From the NCBI GenBank assembly GCA_963761655.1, contig CAVXHI010000002.1:744001-808000 (forward strand): a stretch of DNA of 64,000 nucleotides. Reading direction: 5' to 3'. The notes below the pieces were generated by a model, which was not told where the DNA came from, ran no database searches, and saw only the letters and a list, made by a program, of their open reading frames with translations. A program made the translations under genes and the position numbers. The DNA comes from RYN-122 sp963761655 (lineage in GTDB: Bacteria > Actinomycetota > Actinomycetes > Mycobacteriales > SCTD01). Shown here one piece after another: positions 1 through 7,402 of this stretch. Each line of letters begins with the position of its first letter. Position 1 is the stretch's first letter.

Positions 1-234
1 CCTTGTTCGCCTCGACCAGCCGGCCGATCTTGCTGATGACCTGCCCGCGGACGGGCGCGGGCGTGGCGGCCCAGGCGGGTTGAGCGGCTTCGCCGCGCGG
101 AAGGCCTCGACCAGCTGCTCGGCGCTCGCCAGCGACACCTCGGCGACGACGTCGTCGAGCCGGGCCGGGTTGGTGGACACGAAGGTTCCGGCGTCGCCGG
201 GTACGGAGCGGCCGCCGTAGGAACTGGTGATCAT
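1..234 (-). CDS. Aldehyde dehydrogenase, N-terminal part (probable L-aminoadipate-semialdehyde dehydrogenase); truncated by the window edge, frameshifted
   Basis: This is the first 75 or so residues of an NAD-dependent aldehyde dehydrogenase. The start reads MITSSYGGRSVPG and continues with the typical STNPARLDDVVAEV stretch. Its ATG (234-232) overlaps the TGA of lat as ATGA, so the two are translationally coupled. Lat makes aminoadipate semialdehyde (piperideine-6-carboxylate), so this enzyme probably oxidises it to aminoadipate; that role is inferred from context, as the catalytic domain lies outside the window. Near base 88 one base is missing: the frame must change there to continue as AAQPAWAATPAPVRGQ, the normal ALDH sequence. 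The shift is probably a sequence error. Confidence 0.75.
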   Translation of the reverse strand, partial: MITSSYGGRSVPGDAGTFVSTNPARLDDVVAEVSLASAEQLVEAFRAAKPLNPPGPPRPRPSAGRSSARSAGWSRRTR

Positions 235-1571
235 CGGGTGAGGCCCGTCTCGGTGAGTGCGGTCAGGACGCGGTCGAGGGCGGCCACCCCCGCGGCCAGG
301 TCGGCCTCGGAGACGGTCAGGGCGGGGCGGAAGCGGACGCTGCGGGTGCCGCAGCCGAGCAGGAGCACCCGCTCGGTCTCGCGCAGCCGGGTCAGCACAG
401 CATCGCGCAGGGCGGCGTCGGGCAGCGAGAACGCGCACATGAGCCCCCGGCCGCGCACGTCGGTGACGACGTCGTGGCGGGCGGCCAGGTCCTGCAGGTG
501 ACCGAGCAGCACCGGCTCCAGGGCCTTGGCGCGGGCGATGAGCCCGTCCGCCTCGACCACCTCGAGCACGCGGCGGGCGCGGACCATGTCGGTGAGCGAG
601 CCGCCCCAGGTCGAGTTGATCCGGCTGCTGGTGCGGAAGACGTTGTCGGGCACCTCGTCGACCCGGCCGCCCGCCATCACGCCGCAGACCTGGGTCTTCT
701 TGCCGAACGCGACGACGTCGGGCACGACGCCGTGCTGCTGGTAGGCCCAGGGCGTGCCGGTGAGCCCGGCCCCGGTCTGCACCTCGTCGAGGACGAACAG
801 GGCGTCGAACTCGTCGCAGAGCGCGCGGGCGGCCTGCAGGAACTCGGGGCGGAAGTGGTGGTCGCCGCCCTCGCCCTGCACGGGCTCCATGACGAAGCAC
901 GCGATGTCGTGCTCGTGCTGCACGAACGCCGCCCGCATCGCGGCCAGGGTCTCCCGCTCCCGGGCGACGACGTCGACCCCGGGGGACAGGTACGGCGACG
1001 GCACCCGGGGCCAGGCGAACTGCGGGAACCGGGCGGTCTTCACGGGGTCGGTGTTGGTGAGGCTGAGGGTGTAGCCGCTGCGGCCGTGGAAGGCGTCGCG
1101 CAGGTGCAGCACCCGGGAGCCGAGGGCCGGGTCGAGGCCGTGCGCCTCGTTCCAGCGGCTCTTCCAGTCGAAGGCGACCTTGAGGGCGTTCTCGACGGCG
1201 AGCGCACCGCCCTCGACGAAGAACAGGTGGGGGAGAGCGGGGTCGCCGAGCACCCGCGCGAACGTGTCGACGAAGCGGGCCATGGCCACGCTGTAGACGT
1301 CGGAGCCGCTCGGCTTGTTGAGCGCCGCCTCGAGCAGCTCCTCGCGGAACACGGCGTCGTCGGCGAGCGCCGGGTGGTTCATGCCGAGCGCGCTGCTGGC
1401 GAAGAAGGTGAACAGGTCGAGGTAGGTCGTGCCGTCGCGGGCGTCGACCAGGCGGCTGCCGCGGCTCGCCCCGAGGTCGAGCACGAGGTCGAAGCCGTCG
1501 ACCAGCAGGTGCCGGCGGAGCACGTCGTGGACGTCGGACGCCTCGAGGGCGCGGGGGAGCACGGTGGTCAT
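231..1571 (-). CDS. lat: L-lysine 6-transaminase
   Basis: This PLP-dependent class III aminotransferase (446 aa, usual length) moves the epsilon-amino group of lysine to 2-oxoglutarate, giving aminoadipate semialdehyde. The PLP-binding lysine lies in FGKKTQVCG (Lys291/292), and LDEVQTG carries the aspartate that contacts the cofactor. The sequence resembles M. tuberculosis Lat (Rv3290c) throughout, including DLFTFFASSALGMNHP near residue 50. The ATG at 1571 begins MTTVLPRALEASDVH; the open frame continues far upstream, but that extension is low-complexity antisense of the next gene and is not coding. The downstream aldehyde dehydrogenase overlaps its stop, forming a two-step lysine degradation operon. 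The intergenic region shared with the divergent amidohydrolase holds an inverted repeat that may be a regulator site. Confidence 0.93.
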   Translation of the reverse strand: MTTVLPRALEASDVHDVLRRHLLVDGFDLVLDLGASRGSRLVDARDGTTYLDLFTFFASSALGMNHPALADDAVFREELLEAALNKPSGSDVYSVAMARFVDTFARVLGDPALPHLFFVEGGALAVENALKVAFDWKSRWNEAHGLDPALGSRVLHLRDAFHGRSGYTLSLTNTDPVKTARFPQFAWPRVPSPYLSPGVDVVARERETLAAMRAAFVQHEHDIACFVMEPVQGEGGDHHFRPEFLQAARALCDEFDALFVLDEVQTGAGLTGTPWAYQQHGVVPDVVAFGKKTQVCGVMAGGRVDEVPDNVFRTSSRINSTWGGSLTDMVRARRVLEVVEADGLIARAKALEPVLLGHLQDLAARHDVVTDVRGRGLMCAFSLPDAALRDAVLTRLRETERVLLLGCGTRSVRFRPALTVSEADLAAGVAALDRVLTALTETGLTR

Positions 1572-1586
1572 GGACGGAAGGTAGGG

Positions 1587-1625
1587 GGAACTCCTCCTGC
1601 TGACCAGCACCGGAGCGGGAGTTCT
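1587..1625. promoter_or_regulatory. Inverted repeat between lat and the amidohydrolase
   Basis: GAACTCC (1588-1594) is matched by GGAGTTC (1618-1624) with a 23-base gap, and the right arm is also part of an imperfect palindrome around CGGGAGTTCTTCCCG. It lies 17 bases upstream of the lat start in a divergent intergenic region of 108 bases. In mycobacteria lat is regulated by an adjacent Lrp-type protein; no such gene is visible here. Operator function is inferred. Confidence 0.4.
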
Positions 1626-1667
1626 TCCCGTGGCCGCTCCTCCCGGGCGGAGGACCCTGCCCGCTCC

Positions 1668-1673
1668 TAGGCT
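1668..1673 (+). promoter_or_regulatory. -10 box of a leaderless promoter for the amidohydrolase
   Basis: TAGGCT ends 6 bases before the GTG start at 1680, which places the transcription start at or next to the start codon. No ribosome binding site is visible. The same geometry recurs in this window (8693, 15440, 29312). Confidence 0.55.
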
Positions 1674-1679
1674 GACCGG

Positions 1680-3257
1680 GTGACGACGACGCTGTTCCGA
1701 CGCGGCCGGGTGCGCACCCCCGGCGACCCCTTCGCCACCGCCCTGCTCGTCGACGACGACGTCGTGGCCTGGGTCGGCTCGGAGCTCGCCGCGGACGCGA
1801 TGAGCGCCGACGTCACGGTCGACCTCGACGACGCCTGGCTCGCCCCGGCCTTCGTCGACGCGCACGTCCACCTGACCTCCACCGGCCTGGCCCTCACCGG
1901 CCTCGACCTCACCGGCAGCCCGTCGCTGGCCGCCGCCCTCGCCGCCGTGGAGGCGGCCAGCCGGCGGCTGCGCGGAGGCGTGCTGCTGGCGGGCGGCTGG
2001 GACGAGACCGCCTGGCCCGAGCGCCGGCCTCCGACGTCGGCCGAGCTCGACCGGGCCAGCCACGGCGGGGTCGTCTACCTCGCCCGCACCGACGTCCACA
2101 GCGCCGTCGCGAGCAGCGCCCTGCTGGCCGCCGCGCCCGAGGCCCGCGCCCTCCCCGGCTTCCTCGGCGACGGGCTGGTCCGCCAGCAGGCCCACCACGC
2201 CGTCCGGGCCGCCGCCTACGCCTCGATCTCCCCGGCCCAGCGGCAGGCCGTGCAGCGGGCCGCCCTGGAGCGGGCGGCGTCGCTGGGCATCGGCAGCGTG
2301 CACGAGTGCGGCGGGCCCGACATCGGCGGCGAGGACGACTTCCTCGCCGCCCTCGGTCACCGCGGCGACCTCCCGCAGGTGCTCGGGTACTGGGGCGAGC
2401 TGGACGGCGTCGACCGGGCCCGCGAGCTCGGGGCGCTCGGCGCGGGCGGGGACCTGTTCGCCGACGGCGCCCTCGGCAGCCGCACCGCCCACCTCTGCTC
2501 GCCCTACGACGGCACGTCCGAGCAGGGAGCCGCCTACCTCGACGCGGAGCAGGTCGGGCGGCACGTCGCCGCGTGCACCCGGGCCGGGCTGCAGGCCGGC
2601 TTCCACGCCATCGGCGACGCCGCCCTCGCCGCGGTCCTGGACGGCGTCGCCCTCGCCGCGGACGCGCTCGGCACCGACGCCGTGCGGGCCGCCCGGCACC
2701 GGGTCGAGCACGCCGAGATGCTCGACGACGCCGGCATCGCCCGGGCGGCCGGCCTCGGCCTGGTCGCCAGCGTGCAGCCCGCCTTCGACGCCCGCTGGGG
2801 CGGCCGCGACGGGATGTACGCCGAGCGCCTCGGCGTCGAGCGGGCCCTCGCCCTCAACCCGCTCGCCGCCCTGGCCGCCGCCGGCGTCCCGCTGGCCCTC
2901 GGCTCCGACGCCCCGGTCACGCCGCTGGACCCCTGGGGCACCGTCCGGGCCGCCGTCGCGCACCGCACCCCGGGCAGCGGCCTGTCGGCCCGGGCCGCCT
3001 TCAGCGCGCACACCCGGGGAGGTTGGCGGGCGGCCCGCCTCGACGGCGCCGGCGAGCTCGTCCCGGGCGCACCGGCCACGTTCGCCGTCTGGGACGTGCC
3101 GTCCGAGCTGGTCGTCCAGGTGCCCGACGCCCGCGTGGCCGGCTGGTCCACCGACCCGCGGGCGGCCGTGGCCGGGCTCCCTGACCTCGACGCCCCCGAC
3201 CCGACGTGCCTGCGCACGGTGGTGTCGGGCCGGACGGTGCACGAAGGCGCGATCTGA
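1680..3257 (+). CDS. Amidohydrolase family protein (YtcJ-like metal-dependent hydrolase)
   Basis: A 525-residue member of the amidohydrolase superfamily of the YtcJ/Amidohydro_3 type. The N-terminal beta-sandwich is followed by the metal-binding DAHVHL (about residue 60), and later ligands appear in HECGG, GFHAIGD, RVEHAEM and SDAPVTPLDPW, in the expected order. Such enzymes hydrolyse exocyclic C-N bonds in amides, imines or N-formyl compounds; the substrate cannot be told from sequence. No signal peptide is seen, so it is probably cytoplasmic. It starts with GTG at 1680, directly behind a TAGGCT box, so the mRNA is probably leaderless. It is transcribed away from lat and there is no obvious pathway link. 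Confidence 0.85.
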   Translation: MTTTLFRRGRVRTPGDPFATALLVDDDVVAWVGSELAADAMSADVTVDLDDAWLAPAFVDAHVHLTSTGLALTGLDLTGSPSLAAALAAVEAASRRLRGGVLLAGGWDETAWPERRPPTSAELDRASHGGVVYLARTDVHSAVASSALLAAAPEARALPGFLGDGLVRQQAHHAVRAAAYASISPAQRQAVQRAALERAASLGIGSVHECGGPDIGGEDDFLAALGHRGDLPQVLGYWGELDGVDRARELGALGAGGDLFADGALGSRTAHLCSPYDGTSEQGAAYLDAEQVGRHVAACTRAGLQAGFHAIGDAALAAVLDGVALAADALGTDAVRAARHRVEHAEMLDDAGIARAAGLGLVASVQPAFDARWGGRDGMYAERLGVERALALNPLAALAAAGVPLALGSDAPVTPLDPWGTVRAAVAHRTPGSGLSARAAFSAHTRGGWRAARLDGAGELVPGAPATFAVWDVPSELVVQVPDARVAGWSTDPRAAVAGLPDLDAPDPTCLRTVVSGRTVHEGAI

Positions 3258-3279
3258 TCGGTCCGTCCCGGCACCCGCT

Positions 3280-3314
3280 CTGACCTGCACAGATGGGACA
3301 TACCTGCAGGTCAG
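3280..3314. repeat. Perfect 10-bp inverted repeat just upstream of a promoter
   Basis: CTGACCTGCA (3280-3289) and TGCAGGTCAG (3305-3314) form a perfect inverted repeat with a 15-base spacer. The right arm ends 7 bases before a TTGACA -35 box. It could be the terminator of the amidohydrolase, although no U-run follows, or an operator for the promoter next to it. The sequence alone does not decide. Confidence 0.55.
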
Positions 3315-3321
3315 GGGCGGG

Positions 3322-3352
3322 TTGACACCCTCCCGTGACCCGTCGGTAGGGT
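3322..3352 (+). promoter_or_regulatory. Strong housekeeping-type promoter reading toward lnt
   Basis: TTGACA (3322-3327) and TAGGGT (3347-3352) are separated by 19 bases, a good match to the main actinobacterial sigma factor apart from a slightly long spacer. The expected start is near 3359, giving a leader of about 300 bases before lnt. Confidence 0.6.
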
Positions 3353-3654
3353 CGCGTCCGCCCACCGGACACGTCCACGACACCTCCCGTCCGCACGCAC
3401 ACGGTTCCCCGACAACCGCCCGGTCCGCCGGTGCGGGAGATCCAGTCGTCGGACCGTCCGTGCGGCCGGTACCGGTGCCGCGGGCGGGTGGGGCGGTCCC
3501 CGACCCGGGGTCGGGCTCCCAGTAGACAACGGCACGTGCACCGCACCCAGCGGTCGCCCGGGTCGGTCCGAAGGGTGCCCGCCCCGGGTGCGCCGCTGCT
3601 CCTGCCCTGTCCCTGCCGGGCTGCAGCCCCGCGCGGAGCCTGCAGACTGGACCC
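3353..3654 (+). other. Long gene-free leader of the lnt-ppm1-fxsA operon
   Basis: This 302-base stretch contains no convincing gene; the small frames that cross it lack ribosome binding sites and protein-like composition. It includes a short GC hairpin (CCCGACC pairing with GGTCGGG near 3509). A second weak box, CAGACT, sits 6 bases before the lnt GTG and could drive a leaderless transcript. I recognise no riboswitch class. Its job, if any, is unknown. Confidence 0.4.
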
Positions 3655-5181
3655 GTGAGCTCCCCGCCGGTCACCGCCCCCACGGTGCCCGAGCGGCCCG
3701 CCGACGAGGTCCGCCCGGCCCGCGGCCTCCGGCGGCTGCTGCTCGCCGCCGTCGCCGGCCTCGTGCTCTACGCCGCCTTCCCGCCGTACGGGCTGTGGCC
3801 GCTGGCGCCCGCGGGCGTCGCCCTGCTCGGGCTGGCCTGCCGAGGGCTCCCGCCCCGCCGGGCCGCGCTGGCCGGGCTGGTCGGCGGGCTCGCCCTGTTC
3901 CTGCCGCTGGTCGAGTGGACCGGCACCCTGGCGGGCCCGGCCGCCTGGGTCGCCCTGGCCCTGCTGGAGGCGGCGTTCTTCGCGCCGCTCGGAGCCGCCC
4001 TCGCCGTCACGGCCTCCCGGCGTGCGTGGCCGCTGTGGTGGACCGGCCTGTGGGTGGGGGAGGAGGCGCTGCGCTCCCGGCTGCCCTTCGGCGGCTTCCC
4101 CTGGGGGCGGCTCGCCTTCAGCCAGCCCGACACGCCGTTCACGGTCCTGGCGAGCCTCGGCGGCGCGCCCCTGGTCTCGGCCGCCGTCGCCCTGGTCGGC
4201 GCGCTCCTGCTCCTGACGGCCGGCTCGCGGCCCCGGGTCGCGGCCGGCGCCCTGGCCGGGGCCGCCGTCGTCGCCGGGTGCGGGCTGCTGGTGCCGCTGC
4301 CGTCGGGCGGGCCGACGCAGCGGGTCGCCGTCGTGCAGGGCAACGTCCCGCGGCTCGGCCTGGACGCGTTCGCCCAGCGCTCCGCCGTCCTGCGCAACCA
4401 CGTCGCCGCGACCGAGCAGCTGGCCGCCGACGTCGCGAGCGGACGCACCCCGCGCCCCGACCTCGTCGTGTGGCCCGAGAACGCCTCCGACCTCGACCCG
4501 TTCACCGACCCGGGCGCCGCGGAGCTGATCGACCGGGCGGTGAAGGCCGTGGGCGTGCCGGTCCTGGTCGGCGCCGTGCTCGACGGTCCCGGCGACGAGG
4601 TGAGCAACGCCGGCATCGTCTGGGACCCGGTGACCGGCCCCGGAGAGCGCTACGTCAAGCAGCACCCCGTGCCGTTCGGCGAGTACATCCCCTACCGGTC
4701 GCTCGTGCGCCGGATCAGCGAGCGGGTGGACCTCGTGCCCCGCGACTTCACCCAGGGGACGCGCACCGGCGTCCTCGACGTCGGGCCGGTGCGGCTCGGC
4801 GACGTCATCTGCTTCGAGGTCGCCTACGACGGACTGGTGCGCGACGCCGTCCGGGCCGGTGGCAGTCTGCTCGTCGTGCAGACGAACAACGCCACCTTCG
4901 GGCGCTCCGGCGAGACGGTGCAGCAGCTGGCCATGAGCCGGCTGCGGGCCGTCGAGCACGGGCGGTCGGTGGTGGTGGCCGCGACCAGCGGGATCAGCGC
5001 CGTCATCGCGCCCGACGGCGAGGTCCTCGACCGGTCGCGCCTGTTCACCCGCGACCTGCTCGTGGTCGACGTGCCGGTCCGGACGGCCCGCACCCTGGCG
5101 ACCCGGGTCGGTCTGCTGCCCGAGGTGCTGCTGTCCCTGCTCGGCCTGGCCGGCCTCGTCGCCGCGAAGGTCCGCCCGTGA
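3655..5181 (+). CDS. lnt: Apolipoprotein N-acyltransferase
   Basis: Lnt adds the third acyl chain to the N-terminal cysteine of lipoproteins at the outer face of the cytoplasmic membrane. The 508-residue protein has about six N-terminal membrane segments (residues 25-230), then a nitrilase domain with the catalytic triad visible as Glu275 (VVWPENASD), Lys335 (YVKQHPVPFGEY) and Cys386 (GDVICFEVAYDG), followed by a last membrane helix near the C-terminus. The GTG at 3655 is the first start with sensible membrane topology. Its TGA overlaps the GTG of ppm1. In M. tuberculosis the two functions are fused in one Ppm1 polypeptide; here they are separate, as in streptomycetes. Confidence 0.92.
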   Translation: MSSPPVTAPTVPERPADEVRPARGLRRLLLAAVAGLVLYAAFPPYGLWPLAPAGVALLGLACRGLPPRRAALAGLVGGLALFLPLVEWTGTLAGPAAWVALALLEAAFFAPLGAALAVTASRRAWPLWWTGLWVGEEALRSRLPFGGFPWGRLAFSQPDTPFTVLASLGGAPLVSAAVALVGALLLLTAGSRPRVAAGALAGAAVVAGCGLLVPLPSGGPTQRVAVVQGNVPRLGLDAFAQRSAVLRNHVAATEQLAADVASGRTPRPDLVVWPENASDLDPFTDPGAAELIDRAVKAVGVPVLVGAVLDGPGDEVSNAGIVWDPVTGPGERYVKQHPVPFGEYIPYRSLVRRISERVDLVPRDFTQGTRTGVLDVGPVRLGDVICFEVAYDGLVRDAVRAGGSLLVVQTNNATFGRSGETVQQLAMSRLRAVEHGRSVVVAATSGISAVIAPDGEVLDRSRLFTRDLLVVDVPVRTARTLATRVGLLPEVLLSLLGLAGLVAAKVRP

Positions 5182-5924
5182 CGGCGCTCGGCCGGCTGCT
5201 CGTCGTCGTCCCCACGTACAACGAGGCCGACAACCTGCTGGTCATCGCCGACCGGCTGCACGCGGCCGTCCCGTCGGCCCACCTGCTCGTCGTCGACGAC
5301 GGCAGCCCGGACGGGACGGGGAAGCTCGCCGACGAGCTGGCGGCCTCGGGGGACTGGGCGCACGTCCTGCACCGCACGGAGAAGGCCGGCCTCGGCGCGG
5401 CCTACGTCGCCGGGTTCGCCTGGGCGCGCGAGCACGGGTACGACGTCGTCGTCGAGATGGACGCCGACGGCTCGCACGCCCCGGAGCAGCTGCCGCGCCT
5501 GCTCGCCGCCCTGGAGGACGCCGACGTCGTGCTGGGCAGCCGCTGGGTGCCCGGCGGCGAGGTCGAGAACTGGCCGAAGAGCCGCGAGGTGCTCTCCCGC
5601 GGGGGCAACGCCTGGACCCGGCTGGCCCTCGGCCTGCCCCTGCGGGACGCGACCGGCGGCTACCGCGCCTACCGGAGGACGGTGCTCGACGCGCTCCCGC
5701 TCGACCAGGTGGCCAGCCAGGGCTACTGCTTCCAGGTCGACCTCGCCTGGCAGGCCTGGCGGGCCGGCAACCGGGTCGTCGAGGTCCCGATCACCTTCGT
5801 CGAGCGCGAGCGCGGCGAGAGCAAGATGAGCCGCGACATCGTGCTCGAGGCGCTGTGGCGGGTGACCTGGTGGGGCATCACGAGCCGCCGGTCCCGCGAC
5901 CGCACGCCCCGGCGGACGGGCTGA
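5178..5924 (+). CDS. ppm1: Polyprenol monophosphomannose synthase
   Basis: A GT-A fold family 2 glycosyltransferase (248 aa) that transfers mannose from GDP-mannose to polyprenyl phosphate, making the lipid donor for extracytoplasmic mannosylation. It has VVPTYNEADNL at the N-terminus, VVDDGSPDGT, the metal-binding MDADGSH, and the dolichol-phosphate-mannose synthase pattern GSRWVPGGEVENWP, RDATGGYRAYRR and SQGYCFQVDLAW. No C-terminal membrane domain follows, so it probably relies on Lnt or the lipid for membrane association. The GTG start overlaps the lnt stop (GTGA). The GDP-mannose for this reaction would come from the manC fusion at 25880-28379. Confidence 0.92.
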   Translation: MTALGRLLVVVPTYNEADNLLVIADRLHAAVPSAHLLVVDDGSPDGTGKLADELAASGDWAHVLHRTEKAGLGAAYVAGFAWAREHGYDVVVEMDADGSHAPEQLPRLLAALEDADVVLGSRWVPGGEVENWPKSREVLSRGGNAWTRLALGLPLRDATGGYRAYRRTVLDALPLDQVASQGYCFQVDLAWQAWRAGNRVVEVPITFVERERGESKMSRDIVLEALWRVTWWGITSRRSRDRTPRRTG

Positions 5925-5926
5925 CG

Positions 5927-6334
5927 GTGCGCCGGACCCTCGTGCCCGGCCTGGTCGCGGCACTCGTCGTCGTCCCGCTCGTGGAGCTGTACGTCCTGAT
6001 CCAGGTCGGCCAGGTCGTCGGGGCGGGCTGGACGGTCCTGCTGCTGGTCGTCGACTCGCTGGTCGGCGGGTTCCTGCTGCGCCGGGAGGGACGCCGCACG
6101 TGGGCCGCGTTCCGTGCGGCCAGCAGCCGCGGGGCGGTGCCCGGGGCGGAGGTGGCCGACGGCGCCCTCGTGATCCTCGGCGGAGCGCTGATGCTCACGC
6201 CCGGCTTCGTCACCGACGCCTTCGGCCTGCTGTGCGTCATCCCCCCGTCGCGGACCGCGCTGCGACGGGCGCTGCTGTCCTACGCCGCCCGCCGGGTCCT
6301 GCGTCCCGGCAGCGGGCGGGTCGTCGACCACTGA
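5927..6334 (+). CDS. fxsA: FxsA family membrane protein
   Basis: A 135-residue cytoplasmic membrane protein of the FxsA family. It has a helix at residues 8-28 (LVPGLVAALVVVPLVELYVL), a second following GWTVLLLVVDSLVGGFLLRREG with the family RREGRRTW turn, and a re-entrant segment ending MLTPGFVTDAFGLLCVIPPSR, the most conserved FxsA signature. The E. coli member reduces exclusion of phage T7 by the F plasmid; its normal role is unknown. The GTG at 5927 follows the ppm1 stop by 2 bases, so it is the third gene of the operon. A longer frame begins inside ppm1 but would add an unlikely N-terminus. Confidence 0.85.
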   Translation: MRRTLVPGLVAALVVVPLVELYVLIQVGQVVGAGWTVLLLVVDSLVGGFLLRREGRRTWAAFRAASSRGAVPGAEVADGALVILGGALMLTPGFVTDAFGLLCVIPPSRTALRRALLSYAARRVLRPGSGRVVDH

Positions 6335-6341
6335 CACGACG

Positions 6342-6373
6342 CGAGCCGCGCCCCCGGACAGGGACGCGGCTCG
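6342..6373. terminator. Hairpin terminator between convergent fxsA and rbpA
   Basis: CGAGCCGCG (6342-6350) pairs perfectly with CGCGGCTCG (6365-6373) across a 14-base loop. It is the only feature in the 51-base gap between two converging genes and would work in both directions. No clear U-run is present, as is usual in GC-rich actinobacteria. Confidence 0.75.
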
Positions 6374-6385
6374 GGGGAGTGCGGA

Positions 6386-6760
6386 CTACGCGCTCTTCTT
6401 GCCGGCCTTGAGGGCGGCCTTGACCTTGCCCTGGTTCTCGTGGAGGACGGCCAGCCGCTCGGCGAGGACCTCCTCGAGCTCGGCCACGCTGCGGCGCTCC
6501 AGCAGCATGTCCCAGTGGGTGCGGGCCGGCTTGCCCTTCTTGGCCTCGGGCTGCTCGGCGTCGCGCAGGAGGGCGGTGGTGCCGCAGACGCGGCACTCCC
6601 AGGTCGGGGGGACGTCGGCCTCGGCAGCGAAGGGCACCTCGACGCTGTGGCCGCGGGGGCAGTCGTACGCTGCCTGCAGCCGGGGCGCGAACTCGGTGTG
6701 TCGGTCGCTCTCGTAGCTCACAGCCCCGAGGCGTGTGCCTCGCAGGACGCGGTCGCTCAT
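6386..6760 (-). CDS. rbpA: RNA polymerase-binding protein RbpA
   Basis: RbpA binds RNA polymerase and the principal sigma factor, stabilises open complexes and modulates rifampicin response. The 124-residue protein has the family start MSDRVLRGTRLGAVSYESDR, a zinc-binding core domain with the pairs CPRGH (about residue 34) and CRVCG (about 57), a basic linker (EAKKGKPARTHWDML), and the sigma-interacting C-terminal helix. The ATG at 6760 has a GGAGG site 6 to 7 bases before it. The promoter upstream matches the sigma-R/SigH thiol-stress consensus, as reported for the Streptomyces gene. It converges on fxsA and diverges from the membrane protein at 6885. Confidence 0.96.
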   Translation of the reverse strand: MSDRVLRGTRLGAVSYESDRHTEFAPRLQAAYDCPRGHSVEVPFAAEADVPPTWECRVCGTTALLRDAEQPEAKKGKPARTHWDMLLERRSVAELEEVLAERLAVLHENQGKVKAALKAGKKSA

Positions 6761-6792
6761 GGGGGGCCTCCCGGTCGGATGTCTGTCTGTGC

Positions 6793-6819
6793 AACGACCA
6801 GACGTCCCTCAGGATTCCC
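6793..6819 (-). promoter_or_regulatory. Sigma-R/SigH-type promoter of rbpA
   Basis: On the minus strand GGGAAT (6819-6814) is followed after exactly 18 bases by GTT (6795-6793). This is the consensus of the thiol-oxidative stress sigma factor SigR (Streptomyces) or SigH (mycobacteria). The predicted start is near 6786, about 25 bases before the rbpA ATG. Confidence 0.75.
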
Positions 6820-6884
6820 CGACCTGGTCCCGCAGAACCGCCCCGCGTCCTCCCGCCGTCCTCCCGCTGTCCTCCGGAGCTCCC

Positions 6885-7337
6885 GTGCCGTCCGTCCCGT
6901 CCCCCGCCCTGACCGCGGCCCTGGTCCGGTCCGTCCGCTCGCCGGGTCGTGCCACGGCCGTCGTCCGGGTGGGGGCGGGCGCGGTGATGCTGGCCCGGCC
7001 GTCGACCGTGGAGCAGGTCCTCGGCAGCCGGACGCCTGCGACGGCCTGGGCCGTGCGCCTGCTCGGGGGCCGCGAGGTGGCGCTCGGACTGGCCGTCCTG
7101 GTGTCCTCCGACCGGGTCCCGCTGCTCGCCGGCGCCCTCAGCGACGGCACCGACGCCGTGGTCCTCGGCCGGGCGCTCCGGGACGGGGCGATCGGCCGGA
7201 CCGCCCCGACCCGGCTGCTGGCGACCCTCTGCACGGCCGGCGCGGTCGCGGCCTCCGCAGCCCAGGTGCTCGACGCGATCCGGACATCCCGGACGGCGCG
7301 GGGCGCGACGACACCGGCAGACGCTCCCCGGGACTGA
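6885..7337 (+). CDS. Small uncharacterised membrane protein
   Basis: A 150-residue protein of unknown function. The GTG at 6885 is chosen because GGAG (6876-6879) precedes it by 5 bases; the frame is open further upstream but overlaps the rbpA promoter. Three or four hydrophobic segments can be seen: AVVRVGAGAVMLARP, VRLLGGREVALGLAVLVSS, a weak one around LLAGALSDGTDAVVLGRAL, and LLATLCTAGAVAASAAQVL. The pattern of an amphipathic GREVALG turn between helices resembles small DUF4267-type membrane proteins, but I cannot assign it with confidence. It is followed by the NlpC/P60 gene after 65 bases and is divergent from rbpA. Confidence 0.65.
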   Translation: MPSVPSPALTAALVRSVRSPGRATAVVRVGAGAVMLARPSTVEQVLGSRTPATAWAVRLLGGREVALGLAVLVSSDRVPLLAGALSDGTDAVVLGRALRDGAIGRTAPTRLLATLCTAGAVAASAAQVLDAIRTSRTARGATTPADAPRD

Positions 7338-7402
7338 AGACCGGGGCCGGGACGGCCGAGGGCTTCTACAACACAAGTCCCAGCAGTCCCAGGAGGCGCG
7401 CC

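Noticed and set aside
231..3683. A 1,150-codon open frame on the minus strand extending far upstream of lat
   Set aside because: Only the last 446 codons look like protein with a known fold. The rest is Gly/Arg/Val-rich antisense to the amidohydrolase, a common effect of high GC content.
6735..6884. A longer start for the membrane protein at 6885
   Set aside because: The extension overlaps the rbpA start and its sigma-R-type promoter and lacks a ribosome binding site, while GTG 6885 has GGAG at 5 bases.
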